The notes under the pieces are model-generated. The model was not told where the DNA came from. It saw nothing but the letters and a program-made list of their open reading frames with translations, and ran no database searches. Positions 7,304 through 11,437 of a DNA stretch of 11,437 bases are shown here, in pieces. The stretch lies in contig LJUF01000067.1 of assembly GCA_001303665.1 (NCBI GenBank), forward strand, positions 1 to 11,437. Direction: 5' to 3'. Positions within the stretch are counted from its first letter, which is position 1; every line of letters begins with the position of its first letter. The translations under genes and the position numbers were made by a program. This DNA is from Phycisphaerae bacterium SM23_33 (GTDB lineage: Bacteria > Planctomycetota > Phycisphaerae > SM23-33).

Positions 7304-9120
7304 AACACACGAAGCGGTTCAACCTCTGGCGGCCGGGCATCAGCCCGAACCCTGTGGCATGTGCCTGCGCCGTGGTAACGCTGCTGCTGGGGAGCGAGGC
7401 CGCCCGGGGCTACGTTGAGGCCCCTTACACCCTGGGCAAGATCATCGGGGACTCAACCAACATCCTGCTGCTGCGGGTCGAGCAGGTGGACAAGAGCAGG
7501 AACCTCATCGTGTACCGCAAGGTCCGCGACATCAAAGGGACCCATCCGGGCGAGACGGTGAAGCATAACATCGGCCAGGGAGGCTTCCATCCGCGCGAGT
7601 GGCAGAACATCATGGCCTGGGCCGAAGCGGGCCAGACCGCCCTGTTCTTCCACAACGGCGGCGCCGGCGAGGTGTGCATCAGGAACTATTGGTATCAATG
7701 CTACCCCGGCGACTGGTGGCGGATGAGCCACGCCGAGCCCTACCTGCTGCGCACCTTCGCCGGCGGACCCGAAAAGCTGGCCTCCCTGGTCGCGGCCATG
7801 CTCACCGGCCAGGACGTCGTCGTCCCCTGCATGGTGGACGGGGACAAGAACGCCCTCCAGCTCCGCGCCGCCCGATTGCAGCGAATGAGGGCCAGCCTGA
7901 AGCTGCTGGACTACAATCCCAAGCGGGACTTCGTCGGCTGGGGCGTTGAGGAGTTCCGCCCGATCGCCGGGATGCCCGGCTTCACGCACTACGCCCCCCT
8001 GAGCCGCGTGGGGCTGGGGGCCGGCGACGTCGCGGCCACCGACCTGGACGGCGACGGCAAGCCCGACTTCTGCCTGCTCGGTGCCGGCCGGCTGGTGCTG
8101 CTTCAGAACGCCGGCGGGGCGCTCAACGAACTGCCGCTGGGATTGGACGGCGGGGCCCGCGCCGCCGCCTGGGCCGACTGCAATGGCGACGGCAGGCCTG
8201 ACCTGCTGCTGGCCACGCCGGCCGGGGCCAAACTGTTCGCCAACCAAGGCAAGATCATCAACGACGTGAGCGCCTGCCTGCCGCGACAGGCCTACCACAA
8301 CCTCACCGCCGCAGCCTGGATCGACTACGACGGCGACGCCCGGCCGGACATCCTGCTGGCCGACGGGTTCAGCGGCCTGCGGCTGTACCGCAACGGCGGC
8401 CCCGCCCCGCCCGCGCCGCCGGGCAAGACAGGCGTTGCCGGCACCCAGCTCTTCGAGGACGTGTCGGAGAAGGTGGGTCTGGGCGCCAAGGGCGTCGGCG
8501 GGAACTTAAAGGGAGACCACCTGGCGGTGGCCGACGTGAACGGCGACGGCCGCCCGGACTTCCTGTACAGCGCCGGCACGGGCCTGCTCGTCATCAACAC
8601 GCCCCGGGGATTCGTCCCGGCCAATCGCTCCGGCATCTCCTATCAGGCCGGCGGCGTCGCCCCCGCCTTCGGAGATTTCGACGGCGACAAGCGCCCCGAC
8701 CTGTTCGTACCCCAGCAAGGCCAGTGCAGGCTTTTCCGGAACAACGGCAAGGGGCTTTTCTCCGACGCAGCCGCCAAGGCCGGCGCGCTGGCCCGGCCGG
8801 CAGGGCACGCCACGTGCGCGGTGTGGGCCGACTTCAACAATCGCGGCCGCCTGGACCTTCTCGTGGGCTGCCTGAGGGGGCCCAACCGCTACTTCCGCAA
8901 CAATGGCGACGGCACCTTCACCGACGCCAGCCGGGAGATCGGCTTTCACCAGCGGATCTTCAACACCCGCGGCCTGTGCGTGCTGGACATCAACAGCGAT
9001 GGTGTTCCGGACGTCGTGCTCAACAATGAAGGCCAGGAATCGGCGATCCTGCTGGGCAATCCGGCTCGCGTGAGCCCGCCGAAGCCGGCGCAGCTGGCCA
9101 GCGCGGCGCCGAATGAATAG
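7300..9120 (+). CDS. Exported seven-repeat FG-GAP/VCBS beta-propeller protein
   Basis: This is a 606-residue protein. I chose ATG 7300 because it overlaps the upstream stop and begins a signal peptide (MKHTKR, hydrophobic core at about 18-31, cleavage near GSEA at 31-34). The same frame is open further upstream to about 7120, but that part lies inside the TPR gene. Residues 40-130 form a beta-rich domain (ILLLRVEQV...VRDIKG) resembling that of the protein at 1774-3255, followed by a helical piece ending GQDVVVPCMVDG (170-181). Seven calcium-type loops follow at residues 248, 293, 342, 412, 459, 511 and 563: DLDGDGKPD, DCNGDGRPD, DYDGDARPD, DVNGDGRPD, DFDGDKRPD, DFNNRGRLD and DINSDGVPD. Seven loops fit a complete seven-bladed propeller. 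The sixth loop has lost two acidic positions, and the 342-412 interval is long, suggesting an inserted loop. No UnbV/ASPIC domain or enzyme motif is seen. It is probably a periplasmic or surface binding protein acting with the products of its operon. Confidence 0.9.
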   Translation: MKHTKRFNLWRPGISPNPVACACAVVTLLLGSEAARGYVEAPYTLGKIIGDSTNILLLRVEQVDKSRNLIVYRKVRDIKGTHPGETVKHNIGQGGFHPREWQNIMAWAEAGQTALFFHNGGAGEVCIRNYWYQCYPGDWWRMSHAEPYLLRTFAGGPEKLASLVAAMLTGQDVVVPCMVDGDKNALQLRAARLQRMRASLKLLDYNPKRDFVGWGVEEFRPIAGMPGFTHYAPLSRVGLGAGDVAATDLDGDGKPDFCLLGAGRLVLLQNAGGALNELPLGLDGGARAAAWADCNGDGRPDLLLATPAGAKLFANQGKIINDVSACLPRQAYHNLTAAAWIDYDGDARPDILLADGFSGLRLYRNGGPAPPAPPGKTGVAGTQLFEDVSEKVGLGAKGVGGNLKGDHLAVADVNGDGRPDFLYSAGTGLLVINTPRGFVPANRSGISYQAGGVAPAFGDFDGDKRPDLFVPQQGQCRLFRNNGKGLFSDAAAKAGALARPAGHATCAVWADFNNRGRLDLLVGCLRGPNRYFRNNGDGTFTDASREIGFHQRIFNTRGLCVLDINSDGVPDVVLNNEGQESAILLGNPARVSPPKPAQLASAAPNE

Positions 9121-9129
9121 ACCACCCCC

Positions 9130-11437
9130 ATGGCAGGACAAACCAGAGAAAAGGCTCCCAGGACCGCTCGTAGCGCTTCCCAGGTCGCGGCGGCCGCGGC
9201 GATGCTGCTGGTGTTGTCCTCGATGGGGTCGTCCGACTGGCTCACCCATCGAGGCAACCCCGGCCACACGGGCAACCTGGATGATCAGCCCGGCCCCAAG
9301 ACGCCAGCGGTCCTTTGGGCCTACAAGTCGCGGGAGCACTTCGTCGCCTCCCCGGTTCCCGGCGTCAAGGCGGTGTACGTCTCCGGCCTGGGGGCCTTCA
9401 ACACCGGCGTCTTTCACTGCATCGCGCCCGAGCCCGACGCGCCCCGGCGCCTGCTGTGGTCCAAGGCCGCCCCCTACCTGAAGCGCCCGTCGGTGTGCGC
9501 GCCGGCGCTGGCCGACGGCCTGGTGGTCTTCGGAGACGGCATGCACCAGACCGACGGGGCGGTGCTGTATTGCCTCCAGGCCGACGGCGGCCGCGGCGCC
9601 TGGCAGCTCCCGCTGCCCGGCAAGGACATCCGTCTGGAGTGCTCCCCCACCATCGAAAGAGGCCGAGTCTACATCGGCGGCGGCGGCGCGGGCGTCCTGT
9701 GCGTGAACCTCAAGCGCGTGAGCCTGGAGGGGAAGGAACTGGACCTGGCCGCCGCGGCCGCGATGGTGGAACAGCGCTGGACGGAGCTGCTGGCCAGGTA
9801 TGAACAGGAAAAGAAGAAGGACCCGCAGTTCGCTATCCCGCCCAGCGAAGAGTCGCTGCCCAAACCCGCCCCCAGGCTGCTCTGGCAGAAGGGGCAAGAC
9901 AACTGGTACGTGGGCTCTCCGGTCGCCGTCAGCGGGGATCGCCTGCTGGTCGCCTCGGAGTATCTCGACGACGAGAAGATCGGCAGGCGCTGCATCTTGT
10001 GCCTCCAGGCCGGCGACGGCAGCCTGCTGTGGGAAACGCCCCTCCAGATGGATCCGTGGGCCGGAGCGACCGTCGCCGGCGACCTCGTCCTGGTCGGGTG
10101 CAGCAGCATCCGCTTCGATGCCACGAAGATCAGCCAGGCCAGGGGCGAGGTCGTGGCCATGGACCTGGCCAGCGGGCAGGTCAAGTGGCGCAAGCCCGTT
10201 CCCGGGGGCGTCCTCTCGTCCATCGCCGTGAAGAACGACTTGGCCCTGTTCACGGCCACCGACGGCAAGGTCCGGGCGTGGGACCCCGTCACCGGCGAGC
10301 AGAAGTGGATCTACGATGGCGCGAATCCGTTCTTCGCCGGCCCGGCGGTCGCCGGCGGCGTGGTGTACGCCGCCGATCTCAAGGCCGTCCTCCACGCCGT
10401 CAGCCTCGCCGACGGCAAGAAACAATGGACCTTCGACACCACTACCGACGCGGCCACCGGGTCGCCGGGCATGGTCTTCGGTTCGCCCATCGTGGACGGC
10501 GGGCGGATCTACCTTGCCACCTGCAACCTGGAGGGCCAGGCCGCCGGGCAGCCCTCTGTTGTCCTGTGCATTTCGGACAAATCCGCCGCCGGCGGGGTTG
10601 AGCCCGCGCCGGCAGTCGCCGTGGACAGGGCCGGGCGAACCATCACCCTGCCCTGCCGGATTGCCCCCCGCAAGCTGCCCACGCTGAAGGAGGTTTACCC
10701 CATCGAGGTGATTGCCTCGTACCCGCACCCGCGCGGGCAGAAGGCCCACGAGACGGTGGTCACCTTCGAGGCCAGGCCCAGCGACGTGCACAAGGCCCTG
10801 GAAGAGCTCGGCCTGAAGCCCGGCAAGCCAGCCAAAGGCCTGGAAGGCGCCGCCAGCGGCCCGGAGGTCAGGATTCTCCTGCAGCTTCCGGGGGTCCACA
10901 GGCCGCGCGTCGTGTCCGTCGAAAGCTGCCTCGTGGACAGCGGCACCGGCAAGCCCATGCCGCCGCTGAAGTGGTTCTTCACCGGCTCGGCCTGGAAGCA
11001 GCCTGACCCCGACAAGCCGAACAAGGTCTACGCCGCCGACCTCAGCGGCACCTTGATCGCCGTGTTTCCGGTGACGGATGAGACCGTCCTCCAGAGCAAC
11101 CTGACCATGGCCGAGGAAGTGCTGCTGAAGCTGGCGACGAACAAGAACCTGCTGCCCGAGGAAGGCACGGCGGCGGAGCTGATCATTGAGGTGAAGCCCA
11201 GCCCGGCGCCCGTTGATGAGGCGGCCCGCCCGGCTTTCACGTTCACCCCCCTGGACCCCTTCGCCGACGCCCCGCAGCCATGGCGATCGTCCACCCTGGT
11301 TCCCGTGCCGGGCGGATGGTGGCTGCCGCCTGCCGACGTGTTCGACAAGCCGCGGCTTCTGTCTTCGGACCGGCAGCCCCCTGCGGGCGAGCGTTCCACT
11401 GTGGATTTTCCGGCGCTTTGGCCCGGTTCCAACCCGG
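9130..11437 (+). CDS. PQQ-like beta-propeller protein with C-terminal YdjY-type domain (3' partial)
   Basis: The frame starts at ATG 9130 and stays open to the window end (769 codons), so the C-terminus is missing. Residues 1-35 form an export-type N-terminus: several Arg/Lys, then VAAAAAMLLVLSS. DWLTHRGNPGHTG at 36-48 is the usual opening of PQQ-like propellers in planctomycetes. Blade strands of the form A.D..TG...W occur at about 143-160, 288-305, 339-357, 379-397 (VRAWDPVTGEQKW) and 419-436. Between blades, near 195-250, is a charged helical insertion (YEQEKKKDP, then IPPSEESLP). From about 498 to 690 the sequence matches the YdjY-type domain: AHETVVTFEARPSDVHKALE, then LGLKPGKP, then TGKPMPPLKWFFTGS, then AADLSGTLIAV. 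The rest is Pro-rich. No dehydrogenase catalytic Asp or heme CxxCH was found, so a structural or sensing role is likelier than enzymatic PQQ use. It lies 9 bases after the FG-GAP stop and has no visible Shine-Dalgarno site, so it is probably translated by coupling. Confidence 0.85.
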   Translation, partial: MAGQTREKAPRTARSASQVAAAAAMLLVLSSMGSSDWLTHRGNPGHTGNLDDQPGPKTPAVLWAYKSREHFVASPVPGVKAVYVSGLGAFNTGVFHCIAPEPDAPRRLLWSKAAPYLKRPSVCAPALADGLVVFGDGMHQTDGAVLYCLQADGGRGAWQLPLPGKDIRLECSPTIERGRVYIGGGGAGVLCVNLKRVSLEGKELDLAAAAAMVEQRWTELLARYEQEKKKDPQFAIPPSEESLPKPAPRLLWQKGQDNWYVGSPVAVSGDRLLVASEYLDDEKIGRRCILCLQAGDGSLLWETPLQMDPWAGATVAGDLVLVGCSSIRFDATKISQARGEVVAMDLASGQVKWRKPVPGGVLSSIAVKNDLALFTATDGKVRAWDPVTGEQKWIYDGANPFFAGPAVAGGVVYAADLKAVLHAVSLADGKKQWTFDTTTDAATGSPGMVFGSPIVDGGRIYLATCNLEGQAAGQPSVVLCISDKSAAGGVEPAPAVAVDRAGRTITLPCRIAPRKLPTLKEVYPIEVIASYPHPRGQKAHETVVTFEARPSDVHKALEELGLKPGKPAKGLEGAASGPEVRILLQLPGVHRPRVVSVESCLVDSGTGKPMPPLKWFFTGSAWKQPDPDKPNKVYAADLSGTLIAVFPVTDETVLQSNLTMAEEVLLKLATNKNLLPEEGTAAELIIEVKPSPAPVDEAARPAFTFTPLDPFADAPQPWRSSTLVPVPGGWWLPPADVFDKPRLLSSDRQPPAGERSTVDFPALWPGSNP

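Noticed and set aside
7354..7370. Possible lipoprotein signal around the cysteines CAC in the leader of the protein starting at 7300
   Set aside because: The residues before the first Cys (PVAC) lack the usual Leu at -3, and the hydrophobic core continues after the cysteines, as in an ordinary signal peptide.
8506..10899. A 797-codon open frame on the minus strand across the FG-GAP and PQQ genes
   Set aside because: Its translation is low-complexity, rich in Gly, Arg, Gln, Val and His, with no signal peptide or family motif, and lies opposite two genes with clear domains. Long antisense frames are expected in DNA this rich in G+C.

Overview
This is a very G+C-rich bacterial window with dense coding. 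It most resembles a planctomycete-type genome (Planctomycetota, Phycisphaerae-like lineages). I infer this from the protein families rather than from any taxonomic marker: a membrane-anchored TPR protein of the TMTC-like type, long exported TPR proteins, FG-GAP/VCBS propeller proteins and a PQQ-like propeller fused to a YdjY-type domain. Shine-Dalgarno signals are weak or absent at some starts, which also fits. Related PVC-group bacteria cannot be excluded.

Layout. (1) Positions 1-1457 (+) hold the 3' part of a multi-pass membrane protein ending in five TPR repeats; its start lies before the window. (2) Positions 1458-1659 are a short non-coding stretch with a hairpin region and a plausible sigma70-type promoter. 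(3) Positions 1660-1733 (+) hold a complete tRNA-Arg(UCU). (4) Positions 1774-3255 (-) hold an exported six-loop FG-GAP propeller protein, convergent with the tRNA. (5) Positions 3256-3433 are a divergent control region with a perfect 7-bp dyad. (6) Positions 3434-11437 (+) form a tight cluster: a 1289-residue exported TPR protein, a 606-residue exported FG-GAP propeller protein that overlaps it by ATGA, and, after 9 bases, a PQQ-like propeller/YdjY fusion that runs off the right edge with no stop codon.

How the genes may work together. The four proteins from 1774 to 11437 all have export signals or export-type N-termini and are built from protein-interaction or scaffold folds (TPR solenoids and beta-propellers). 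The two FG-GAP proteins flank the giant TPR gene and share an N-terminal domain as well as the propeller, so they look like diverged paralogues. I infer a cell-envelope or periplasmic assembly in which the TPR protein is a scaffold for propeller partners. I see no catalytic motif that would fix a biochemical activity. I recognise no named gene in the cluster, no mobile element, no CRISPR array and no integrase.
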